A stretch of 64,000 nucleotides of DNA, taken from contig CP051187.1 of the NCBI GenBank assembly GCA_038087035.1, positions 2,547,001-2,611,000 of the forward strand. The letters run 5' to 3'. The notes below the pieces were generated by a model, which ran no database searches, was not told the origin of the DNA, and was given only the letters and a program-made list of their open reading frames with translations. This DNA comes from Gloeotrichia echinulata CP02 (GTDB lineage Bacteria > Cyanobacteriota > Cyanobacteriia > Cyanobacteriales > Nostocaceae). The translations under genes were made by a program, and so were the position numbers. The stretch's first letter is position 1. Each line of letters starts with the position of its first letter. Of this stretch, positions 8,353-16,420 are shown in pieces.

Positions 8353-10920
8353 CTACATAATATTGATGGGGTCTACATCTATCGTTAAACTGACAGAATT
8401 TGCACAGAGCGATCGCACATCTTCCCAATCGGGTAATTGTGGTAATGCATCGGGAGCCAGTTTAATTAATATTTGCCAACGATAGCGATTAGCTACCCGT
8501 AAAATACTAGCTGGTGCTGGGCCTAATATCTCAAATCCTTCTCCCGTACCTAATGCTGTGGCGATGATTTGCGCGGTGTTTTGTACTTGTATGGGATCTA
8601 AACTGCTCAATCGCAACAAAATTAACCTACCATAGGGGGGATAATTAAGTGCTTGTCTTTGCTCTAATTCGGTATGAGAAAAAGATAGATAATCGTGATG
8701 TTTGACTGCTGCAATTACCGGATGTTCTGGGGTGTAAGTTTGCATAATTACTCTCCCTGGATCTTCCCCCCTACCAGCACGGCCAGCGACTTGGGTTAAG
8801 GTTTGAAATGCGCGTTCACTGGCGCGATAATCTGATAAATTCAGCAGTCCATCAGCAGCGACAACACCAACTAGTGTCACCTGGGGTAAATCTAAGCCTT
8901 TGGTGAGCATTTGTGTCCCCACTAATAAATGGGCTTCTTTGTTGGTAAATTGGGTGAGTAGGGTGCGGTGTGCGCCTTTGTTGCGGGTGGTATCGCTATC
9001 AAAGCGGATGTATTTTAATTGGGGGAACTGTCGGGTTAATTCTTGGGCGACTCGCTGGGTTCCACTACCGAAAAATTTCAGGTAAGGCGAACTGCATTCG
9101 GGGCAATTTCGGGGATGCGATCGCCCATAATTACAGTAATGACAACGCAATAATTCTGGCGCCCCCGCTTCGGTGTGATGATACGCCAGCGACACATCAC
9201 AGTGTGGACATTCCATCACATATCCGCAACTTCTGCAAGATACAAATGTACTATGTCCGCGACGATGGATAAATAATATTCCCTGCTGTTCTCTTTCTAA
9301 GAGCTGTTGCAAAGCTGTTTGTAGCGATCTACTAAATATCGAACGATTTCCCTGCTGTAACTCTAGCCGCATATCCACTATTTCCACTGGTGGTAAGGGG
9401 CGAGAGTTGATGCGTTCTGGTAAACTTAAGTAATAAGTTGTGGAAATTCTCTCCTGTTCCCCCTCTGTGCTGGCTTCTTGGGGGTTAGGGGGTGAGGTTA
9501 CGGCGCTGACCCAACTTTCTAAAGAAGGGGTCGCTGAACCTAAAACTAAGGGACAATTTTCTAATTCGGCTCGCCATTGGGCGACGGTACGGGCGTGGTA
9601 GGTGGGGATGGGGGAGTCTTGTTTAAAGCTGCTGTCGTGTTCTTCGTCTAAGATAATTAAACCCAGGCTGGGTAATGGGGCGAAAATGGCACTGCGGGTA
9701 CCAATCACTACTTGGGGTTCGCCTGTGAGCATTTGGCGCCAGGTGTCGTACCGTTCACCGTCGGAAAGGGCGCTGTGATAAACGCTGACTTTTTGACCAA
9801 AACGGGCGCGGAATCTGTCTGTTAGTTGGGGTGTGAGTCCAATTTCTGGGACTAGGACGAGGGCGGATTGGCCTTGATGGAGCAAAGGGGCGATCGCTTG
9901 TAAATATACTTCTGTTTTGCCGGAACCTGTTACCCCATGCAACAAAACTTGAGCAAATCCATTTAGGGCTTGTATCGTCTCCAAGGCGTTAGCTTGGGCT
10001 ACAGTTAAGGATTTATGTCCATCGCCAGCTAATACAGGGCCTTGTTCTGCTCGCAATACTTCCCGGTCTTCAATGACGATGTAGCCTTTGGTTGCCAAGG
10101 TCTTCAGGGTAGAGGAACTAGCGTTACAAATTTGCAATAATTCATTGTGCCACAATTCACCACCACGCCGCCGCAATACTTCGAGAATTTCTCTTTGGCG
10201 AGAGGTTAAATCATTGTCAATTGTCCCAATAAGGGTGACTGCTTTTTGCAATTTTGGTCGAGGTAATTTGGGAGGTTCTAAGTAGCTTTCGACTAAACCA
10301 AATCGCAATAACTCTCTGACTCCACGATAGGCTGATTTGACTTTTTGTTGGAGGTAGGCGAAACTGTAGTCTCCTGCTGGTTGCGCTTGTAAAAGTGACA
10401 GAATTTGCTGCGCTACCGGAGTGAGGAAATCTGGAGCAGAAGCATTGGGAGAATTGATACTCATCTGATCTCCCTCTGTTTCCAATGCTTGGGAATTCAA
10501 GCGGATGCGACGCTGCGATCGCCCCAGCAACCCTGGTGGTAAGGCTACCCTGATTACCTGAATTAGAGGCGTGTAGTAGTATGCTGATATTCGATTGAGC
10601 AATTCCCAATAACTTGTGGGAAAAAACCCTCCACTGACTATATCTTCTACATCCCGAATTTTTTCACGTGGTAAATCGTCACTTGGTTGAGCCAAAAGAC
10701 GGATAGCGATCGCTCCTAGTTGTTGTGTGCCAAACGGTACAGTTAAAATATCACCTGGTTTTACTTCCAAGTGGCTTGGTAATCGGTATGTAAACAGTTC
10801 TAAGTTTCCTGGACAGTCTACTAGGACTTCGATCCACCGATTGGCTGTTGTCCCTAACTGATAGGATTCCCCCGGCTCATTCACCACAAAATTGGATAAA
10901 TTTACGTCATTAATATACAT
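8353..10920 (-). CDS. priA: Primosomal protein N', replication restart helicase
   Basis: DNA helicase that reloads the replisome at stalled forks, 855 residues. A PriA 3'-end-binding region occupies the N-terminus (NRWIEVLVDCPGNLELFTYR). The helicase core has Walker A GVTGSGKTEVYLQ near residue 330 and the DEEH box (IILDEEHDSSFKQD). A zinc-binding insertion contains CRSCGYVMECPHC and CHYCNYGRSHPRNCPEC. A late helicase motif is seen in QVAGRAGRGEDPGRV. Length is typical for cyanobacterial PriA. It stands alone, with AT-rich DNA on its 5' side. Confidence 0.97.
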   Translation of the reverse strand: MYINDVNLSNFVVNEPGESYQLGTTANRWIEVLVDCPGNLELFTYRLPSHLEVKPGDILTVPFGTQQLGAIAIRLLAQPSDDLPREKIRDVEDIVSGGFFPTSYWELLNRISAYYYTPLIQVIRVALPPGLLGRSQRRIRLNSQALETEGDQMSINSPNASAPDFLTPVAQQILSLLQAQPAGDYSFAYLQQKVKSAYRGVRELLRFGLVESYLEPPKLPRPKLQKAVTLIGTIDNDLTSRQREILEVLRRRGGELWHNELLQICNASSSTLKTLATKGYIVIEDREVLRAEQGPVLAGDGHKSLTVAQANALETIQALNGFAQVLLHGVTGSGKTEVYLQAIAPLLHQGQSALVLVPEIGLTPQLTDRFRARFGQKVSVYHSALSDGERYDTWRQMLTGEPQVVIGTRSAIFAPLPSLGLIILDEEHDSSFKQDSPIPTYHARTVAQWRAELENCPLVLGSATPSLESWVSAVTSPPNPQEASTEGEQERISTTYYLSLPERINSRPLPPVEIVDMRLELQQGNRSIFSRSLQTALQQLLEREQQGILFIHRRGHSTFVSCRSCGYVMECPHCDVSLAYHHTEAGAPELLRCHYCNYGRSHPRNCPECSSPYLKFFGSGTQRVAQELTRQFPQLKYIRFDSDTTRNKGAHRTLLTQFTNKEAHLLVGTQMLTKGLDLPQVTLVGVVAADGLLNLSDYRASERAFQTLTQVAGRAGRGEDPGRVIMQTYTPEHPVIAAVKHHDYLSFSHTELEQRQALNYPPYGRLILLRLSSLDPIQVQNTAQIIATALGTGEGFEILGPAPASILRVANRYRWQILIKLAPDALPQLPDWEDVRSLCANSVSLTIDVDPINIM

Positions 10921-11761
10921 ATTTTCTGATTTAATGGATAGATATTTCTATTTCCTTCACGTAGTTACTCACAATGCAGCTTCCTGGCTCATTTGTAAGT
11001 TTTTCCGGTTTCCGGTCTAAACTGTATTTCGCAATACTTTTATCACCCATAATACTTGATAAGTTTCCTCTTATGTAATCTACTAGACAAACTTCTCACA
11101 ACTATACGTGCCATAAATATTGGATGTCTACTATACACAAAAAAATCATTTCACTGGTCTTATTTGCATCGGTTCATCCATCTCCTAAATAGGAGGTAGC
11201 CTTTTTCCGTCTCTTGATAGATATTCAATCCTTTATGTCTATGACATGCTTTTATACAAACATGATATTTCCGAATTTTACACTACAGATTTTGTATCAT
11301 TTACCCAAATTTATCAGGGGTGCATAAAACTATCACAATCACGAAAACTCCAAGGTCTTAAATGATTCTCAATCGATAAAGCCTCAAAAACTTTATAAAA
11401 ATATATGAATCTTTAAGAACTAGGAATGGCTGGCGTGAAATTTTATATTGGTTAAGGTTGAGAAAGTTTGAGGGTGTTTGACATATTTCGTGATTAACCA
11501 AAAAATGAAGAATATATGGGTCAGCAACCTGGAAAATGGCTTGTGGGTGCAAAAGCCAGTATGGGTTAGAAGTTAAATCTAGCAGGAATTAAGGACTGAC
11601 AGCATAAGACGGATTTTTATTTGTGATCAGAGATTAGCAGAGACTTCTATTTTGCTATTAAACGGGTGCATTTGTCCTCACGAGAATACTACCAAACCTC
11701 AAAGAAGCAGCTGTCACTGAATTATGTACCAAACAAAGCAAAACCATCCCTAGAGGAAACT
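10921..11761. other. AT-rich intergenic region, nothing recognised
   Basis: About 840 bp between the divergent priA and sigma-factor genes. It contains no convincing gene. It probably holds the sigma-factor promoter and a long 5' leader. I could not identify specific promoter elements with confidence. Confidence 0.4.
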
Positions 11762-12892
11762 ATGAATATTGCTGAATTGGGAACGATGGAAATACTCAAG
11801 AATGCTGCTGATGAAGAACAATCACTCGATAGTTTAGCAGCAGTAGCAGAGGAAGACTCCCCAATTCCAGATCATCTGGAATCAGAGGAACGCGATGGAG
11901 ATGAAATGGCTGCGGCCCGACCGTCGGGATACAATAAAACCGAGCATGATGATGCTGTAGGCGCCTTTTTTAAGGAAATGGCGCGTTATCCTCTACTCAA
12001 ACCCGATGAAGAGGTAGAATTAGCAAGGCGAGTTAGGTTTCTAGAGGAAGTGAGGGAAATCCAAGAATCCTTACACACAACCCTAGGAAATCAACCGACC
12101 AAGGCACAAATAGCAGCCCAGCTAGAGATGACCGATAAGCAACTCGAAAGCCGATTGTATCAAGGTCGCGTAGCAAAACGGAAAATGATTCGCTCGAATC
12201 TCCGGTTAGTCGTGTCCATCGCCAAGCGATATCTTAATCGTGGAGTCCCTTTTCTGGATTTAATCCAAGAAGGCGCAATGGGTTTAAATCGAGCAACGGA
12301 AAAATTCGATCCAGATAAAGGATATAAGTTTTCTACCTACGCCTATTGGTGGATTAGACAAGCTATAACACGGGCGATCGCCAACGATGCACGCACAATC
12401 CGCTTACCCATTCATATTGTTGAAAAACTTAACAAACTTAAGAAAGCGCAACGAGAACTCAAACAAAAACTTTGCCGTAATCCTACGGAAGCCGAAATGG
12501 CCGAAGCGTTGGAAATTAATGTCCAACAACTACGCCAACTACAACAACTAAGGCGTCAAGCACTTTCTCTTAACCACCGCGTTGGTAAAGAAGAAGACAC
12601 GGAATTGATGGATTTGCTAGAAGATGAAGATAACCAATCTCCAGAAGCCAAAATGAACGAAAATATGATGCGCCAGGAGATTTGGGAAGTATTGGGTGAT
12701 GTCCTAACCCCGCGAGAAAAAGACGTAATTTCTTTGCGTTATGGGCTAACAACTAGCGAACCCTGTACCCTAGAAGAAGTCGGTAATATGTTCAATCTTT
12801 CCCGTGAACGAGTCCGCCAAATTCAAAGCAAAGCCATGCGGAAATTGCGCCGTCCTCACATAGCCAAACGCTTGAAGGGTTGGTTGATTTGA
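11762..12892 (+). CDS. Group 2 sigma-70 family RNA polymerase sigma factor
   Basis: Alternative sigma factor of 376 residues. I start it at ATG 11762, preceded by the ribosome-binding site agagga; the frame stays open to 11666. The N-terminal 60 residues are acidic. Region 1.2 is DDAVGAFFKEMARYPLLKPDEEVELARR; region 2 includes NLRLVVSIAKRYLNRGVPFLDLIQEG and the -10 recognition segment FSTYAYWWIRQAITRA; region 4 ends with LEEVGNMFNLSRERVRQIQSKAMRKLRRP. It belongs to the RpoD-like, non-essential cyanobacterial group (SigB/C/D/E type). I do not assign a letter because the subgroups cannot be separated by eye. Confidence 0.9.
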   Translation: MNIAELGTMEILKNAADEEQSLDSLAAVAEEDSPIPDHLESEERDGDEMAAARPSGYNKTEHDDAVGAFFKEMARYPLLKPDEEVELARRVRFLEEVREIQESLHTTLGNQPTKAQIAAQLEMTDKQLESRLYQGRVAKRKMIRSNLRLVVSIAKRYLNRGVPFLDLIQEGAMGLNRATEKFDPDKGYKFSTYAYWWIRQAITRAIANDARTIRLPIHIVEKLNKLKKAQRELKQKLCRNPTEAEMAEALEINVQQLRQLQQLRRQALSLNHRVGKEEDTELMDLLEDEDNQSPEAKMNENMMRQEIWEVLGDVLTPREKDVISLRYGLTTSEPCTLEEVGNMFNLSRERVRQIQSKAMRKLRRPHIAKRLKGWLI

Positions 12893-13209
12893 ACAGCTAA
12901 GGGGTCAAACGATTTTGGATTTGGGATTTGGGATTTTGGATTGACCCCGACCACAAGGGACAAACAATTTTAGATTTTGGATTTGGGATTTTGGATTAAA
13001 TCTAATATCTAAAATCTAAAGTTCTGCGGAGCGGGGGTTGTACCGAAACAATGTAAAATCTAAAATCTAAAATCTAAAATCTAAAATCTAAAATTGGCTT
13101 GGTCAAGGGTCAAAAGTAGTTACCACTGAAGACTGACAACAGTCATCCGTTAAAAAACTTTGCACTGTTGATTATAGACTATGGACTATGGACGTTGGAC
13201 TATGGACTA
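12893..13209. repeat. Heptamer-type repeat DNA between sigma factor and GNAT gene
   Basis: Contains reiterated tttggga/tttggat and aaaatct/ctaaaat units and, just before the GNAT gene, tatggac units. These are short tandemly repeated heptamers typical of Nostocales intergenic DNA. No gene seen. Confidence 0.7.
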
Positions 13210-13689
13210 ATGGATTTGAATTTGCGTTTTGCTGAACCAGATGATTGTGGCGTGCTGTTTGACTTAATTCAGCAGCTTGCAGAGTATGAAAAACTCTCTC
13301 ATGCCGTCACTGGCAATGTTATGGCGCTCAAGGAGCATCTATTTGGCTCACCAAGATACGTTGAAGCGATTTTAGCAGAGTATGCGGGGCAAGCTGTAGG
13401 TTTTGCCCTATTTTTTCCTAATTATTCCACATTTCTGACAAAGCCAGGAATTTATCTGGAAGATTTGTTTGTTTTACCAGAATATCGGCGTCAAGGTATT
13501 GGTAAAGCACTGCTGACTAAATTAGCCCAGATAGCTGTAGAGCGCGATTGCGGGCGCTTGGAATGGTCCGTTTTAGATTGGAACGTGTCAGCCCAAGCCT
13601 TCTACCGCAGCATGGGAGCCACAATTTTAGATGACTGGCGCATTTGTCGCGTCACCGAAGCAGGGTTGACCAAAATAGTAAGGAGTTAG
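13210..13689 (+). CDS. GNAT N-acetyltransferase
   Basis: Acetyl-CoA dependent acetyltransferase, 159 residues from ATG 13210; the open frame upstream reads through heptamer repeats. The acetyl-CoA binding loop is LPEYRRQGIGKALL. The preceding YLEDLFV strand and the following LEWSVLDWNVSAQAFYRSMGA resemble the spermidine/thialysine acetyltransferase branch; the substrate is not determinable. The last codons and the TAG stop are formed by the start of the heptamer tandem array that follows. Confidence 0.88.
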   Translation: MDLNLRFAEPDDCGVLFDLIQQLAEYEKLSHAVTGNVMALKEHLFGSPRYVEAILAEYAGQAVGFALFFPNYSTFLTKPGIYLEDLFVLPEYRRQGIGKALLTKLAQIAVERDCGRLEWSVLDWNVSAQAFYRSMGATILDDWRICRVTEAGLTKIVRS

Positions 13690-13840
13690 GAGTTAGGAGT
13701 TAGGAGTTAGGAGTTAGGAGTTAGGAGTTAGGAGTTAGGAGTTAGGAGTTAGGAGTTAGGAGTTAGGAGTTAGGAGTTAGGAGTTAGGAGTAATGAGTAA
13801 TGAGTAATGAGTAAGGAGTAAGGAGTAAGGAGTAAGGAGT
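13682..13840. repeat. Heptanucleotide tandem array (GGAGTTA)n with taatgag and taaggag variants
   Basis: About 15 head-to-tail copies of GGAGTTA, then three of taatgag and four of taaggag. The array starts inside the last codons of the GNAT gene and supplies its TAG stop. A related array follows pheT. Confidence 0.95.
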
Positions 13841-14626
13841 TTCACTGGTTCCCAGACTCTAGACTGGGAAACCATTCTGGGAGGCTCCGCCTCCAGTAGC
13901 TTGACAAAAGGCAGAGCCTATGACATTACATTCCCAGCCATGAGGCTGGAAGACGACACAAGCCTTTGGGCTTTCCTTAGTGCCATTCCGTCAAGAGTCA
14001 AGGGTCAAGAGTCAAAAGTAGTGAGAAATGACAAATGACAACCATCGTGAACTACTCAGACTTGCCTACGGCTGAAGTCTGTAGCTCTCCCAATTCATCA
14101 GGAATAGCCTCAAAAACTCCGCAGTTCTCTTGGTCTGACATTCCCTCCAAGGGCAGGAGTCCTGATTCCCAAGACCCAAATCTTCTTCTTGCAACATATA
14201 CCTATTAGCTTGGTTTTCGCTTATGGCATTGATGGTCAAGACATTAAATATATTAGCAGAAAATCCTAGGGATTCGTCATCCATCCAGAATTTATTTTTA
14301 CCAGGTAAAAAATCAATTCCAGATGTAATTCTCATCCCCCACTCCCTATCCCCACCGAACTCACGAGTTGAGGGTGGGGACTTCCGCGATTCGTTAAGAT
14401 TTTATTATTTTTTGACTATTTAGTATCCAGCTTTACAAAAAGTTACATTTTTTTGATAGATGCCTTTTCCCAAAAAATTGGATTAAAATTAAAAACCTGG
14501 AAACCTATGATAGTAAGCCGTTTCGCCGAAGTATGACAGCCTGTCTTTTGACGAAGGTAAACAGCTCAATTGACAATTGTGGAGGATATTGCACCGAATT
14601 GATTTTTGTCGCAGAGGGAACACGAA
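13841..14626. other. Gap upstream of petJ with dispersed repeats
   Basis: Begins with a palindromic repeat (cccagactctagactggga) and ggctccgcctccag-type sequence, followed by acaaatgaca heptamer phrases. The last 200 bp before petJ are AT-rich and should hold its promoter. Open frames here have no protein character. Confidence 0.5.
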
Positions 14627-14968
14627 ATGAGAAAATTTTTATCAGTATTACTGTTGTGCGTAACAATCTTTACTTGTTCCTTCAGTAATTCAGCTTTGGC
14701 TGCAGAGGCTGCTAAGGGAGCGGCTATATTTACAGCTAATTGTGCCCAGTGCCATGCACGTGGTGGTAATATAGTTAACCGTGCCAAAACCTTAAAAAAG
14801 GCAGCTTTGGAAAAGTATGGCATGTACTCAGCAGACAAAATTATCTACCAAGTTACCAAGGGTAAAGGTGCTATGCCTGCTTTTGGTAGGAAGTTGAAAA
14901 AAGACCAGATTGAAAATGTAGCTGCTTACGTGCTTGAACAAGCAGATAAAGGCTGGCCGAAGAAGTAA
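14627..14968 (+). CDS. petJ: Cytochrome c6 precursor
   Basis: Soluble haem protein of the thylakoid lumen that carries electrons from cytochrome b6f to photosystem I (and to oxidase), replacing plastocyanin when copper is scarce. The precursor has 113 residues from ATG 14627. A signal peptide ends near SNSALAAEA. The haem c site is CAQCH and the axial Met is in GAMPAFG. The C-terminal helix has the usual VAAYVLEQADKGW. In Synechocystis, petJ is controlled by the PetR/PetP pair; homologues of that pair lie at 56 kb in this window. Confidence 0.96.
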   Translation: MRKFLSVLLLCVTIFTCSFSNSALAAEAAKGAAIFTANCAQCHARGGNIVNRAKTLKKAALEKYGMYSADKIIYQVTKGKGAMPAFGRKLKKDQIENVAAYVLEQADKGWPKK

Positions 14969-14986
14969 AGCTATATCTCATTTGCA

Positions 14987-15026
14987 CAATTAATAATTAG
15001 CGGGGCTTTTTGTCCCGCTAATTGTG
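14987..15026 (+). terminator. Inverted repeat after petJ, probable terminator
   Basis: ATTAGCGGG and CCCGCTAAT form a 9-bp stem around a T-rich loop (gctttttgt), 20 bp after the petJ stop. There is no long U tract after the stem, so it may act as an RNA 3'-end stabiliser as well as a terminator. Confidence 0.6.
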
Positions 15027-15105
15027 TAGAGGCCGAAATTGTCAAATCACAACAATTAACAGTCAACAACTTCAAGAGATTATTGTTATTTTTTGGAGTT
15101 CCCTT

Positions 15106-16026
15106 ATGACTTATTTTAGGCAATTAGTTCTGATTACGATTCTGGCTTTTATTCTGACTTTTTTGCCAATACCTGTTGCCCATTCTTCACCTACATCAAA
15201 CACCCAAGTCAAAGGGAGTGATTTCTTGAAATTGGGTGTAGATAAGATGCGACATGAGCATTATCAAGCAGCTATCGAGAGTTTCAATCAAGCGATTGAA
15301 CTCAAACAGGATTTGGCTGGAGCTTATAGCAATCGCTGTCTGGCGTATCTCCAATTACAACAATACCATGAAGCGATTGCAGATTGTACTCAAGCCATAA
15401 ATTTTGTCTCAGATAATATTGAGGCTTACCTAAATCGGGGAATCGCATACTACAGACTAGGGAATTATCAAGCCGCGATTGTCGATCATAATCAAGTAAT
15501 TGCACTCAAACCCTCTGATTTTCGCGCTCATTACAACCGAGGGTTAGCCCATGCTGACAATGGTAATTATTTAGAGGCGATTGTTGATTACAATCGCGCC
15601 TTAACTCAAATTCCCCAGACCATGAGTCTACTGCTTGCAGATATTTACAATGACCGAGGTTTAGCGAGGTTTGAGTTGTCAGACCTAGAAGCTGCTATGG
15701 ACGACTTCAGTATAGCAATTCGTCTCAATGTTAACGATGATAGAGCTTATTTTAACCGGGGTTGTATTTGCGGCAGAAATGGGGATGATCTGTGTACAGT
15801 GCGTGATTTTTCGGAAGTAATCAGGCTGAATCCAACTCAGGCAATGGCTTACGTTAACCGGGCAGTAGCTCTATATAATTTAGGATATCATCAAGGGGCG
15901 ATCTCAGACTTACAAAAAGCGGCGGATTTATTTGTCCATCAGGGAGACAAACTCGCCTACGAAAAATCTTTACATTTACTGAAGATCATCCAACAAGAAA
16001 TATCTTCAGTTTCAGAAGTTGGTTGA
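15106..16026 (+). CDS. Secreted or membrane-anchored TPR protein
   Basis: Tetratricopeptide-repeat protein of 306 residues from ATG 15106 (preceded by ttggagt). A hydrophobic segment near residues 8-25 (VLITILAFILTFLPIPVAHS) acts as signal peptide or anchor. At least six TPR units follow, for example LGVDKMRHEHYQAAIESFNQ and AYVNRAVALYNLGYHQGAIS. TPRs mediate protein-protein contacts; the partner is unknown. It follows petJ in the same direction, but the inverted repeat between them argues for separate transcription. Confidence 0.85.
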   Translation: MTYFRQLVLITILAFILTFLPIPVAHSSPTSNTQVKGSDFLKLGVDKMRHEHYQAAIESFNQAIELKQDLAGAYSNRCLAYLQLQQYHEAIADCTQAINFVSDNIEAYLNRGIAYYRLGNYQAAIVDHNQVIALKPSDFRAHYNRGLAHADNGNYLEAIVDYNRALTQIPQTMSLLLADIYNDRGLARFELSDLEAAMDDFSIAIRLNVNDDRAYFNRGCICGRNGDDLCTVRDFSEVIRLNPTQAMAYVNRAVALYNLGYHQGAISDLQKAADLFVHQGDKLAYEKSLHLLKIIQQEISSVSEVG

Positions 16027-16182
16027 GCTAAGGTAACGCGAAAAAACGAAAAAACTCGGTAGGGGCGCAAGGCCTTGCGCCCTTACAAATTATCGATGTG
16101 TTGCAAAGATTTTTTGAATTGGTATTAGTACAGGATTGCACAAATTCGTGACGAAATGAAAATAAAGTCTATCGTTCGTAGC

Positions 16183-16351
16183 TACTCCCTTCCCGCTGGA
16201 AGATTACCGTTCGCGGAGCGTCCCGTAGGGAAATAATTTTTAGCTCACGCAAAGGCGCATTCGCGGAGCGTCTCGCAGAGAAGGCGCATTCGCGGAGCGT
16301 CTCGCAGAGAAGAAGGAAAATTATAGGTAATCTTAGACCGGGAAGGGAGTA
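16183..16351. mobile_element. MITE (106-bp core) carrying three 21-bp insertions
   Basis: Ends are ACTCCCTTCCCG...ATTACC and GGTAAT...CGGGAAGGGAGT. The copy at 42531-42636 is 106 bp. This copy is 169 bp, and the difference is accounted for by three 21-bp blocks at 16210-16230, 16260-16280 and 16289-16309, each starting TTCGCGGAGCGTC. Removing them restores the sequence of the other copy at each junction. The flanks of this gap (16027-16420) also hold a gcgcaaggccttgcgc palindrome. Confidence 0.92.
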
Positions 16352-16420
16352 TTCGCACAGCGTGGCGTTAGCCTTGGACAATTACGAACCAAAACGCCAC
16401 GAATTTAGGAAACGCTGTAC

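Noticed and set aside
11358..11552. 64-residue minus-strand frame upstream of the sigma factor gene
   Set aside because: AT-rich gap with no coding character; no recognisable protein.
14066..14423. Short frames on both strands upstream of petJ
   Set aside because: No domain, no ribosome-binding site and repeat-like composition.
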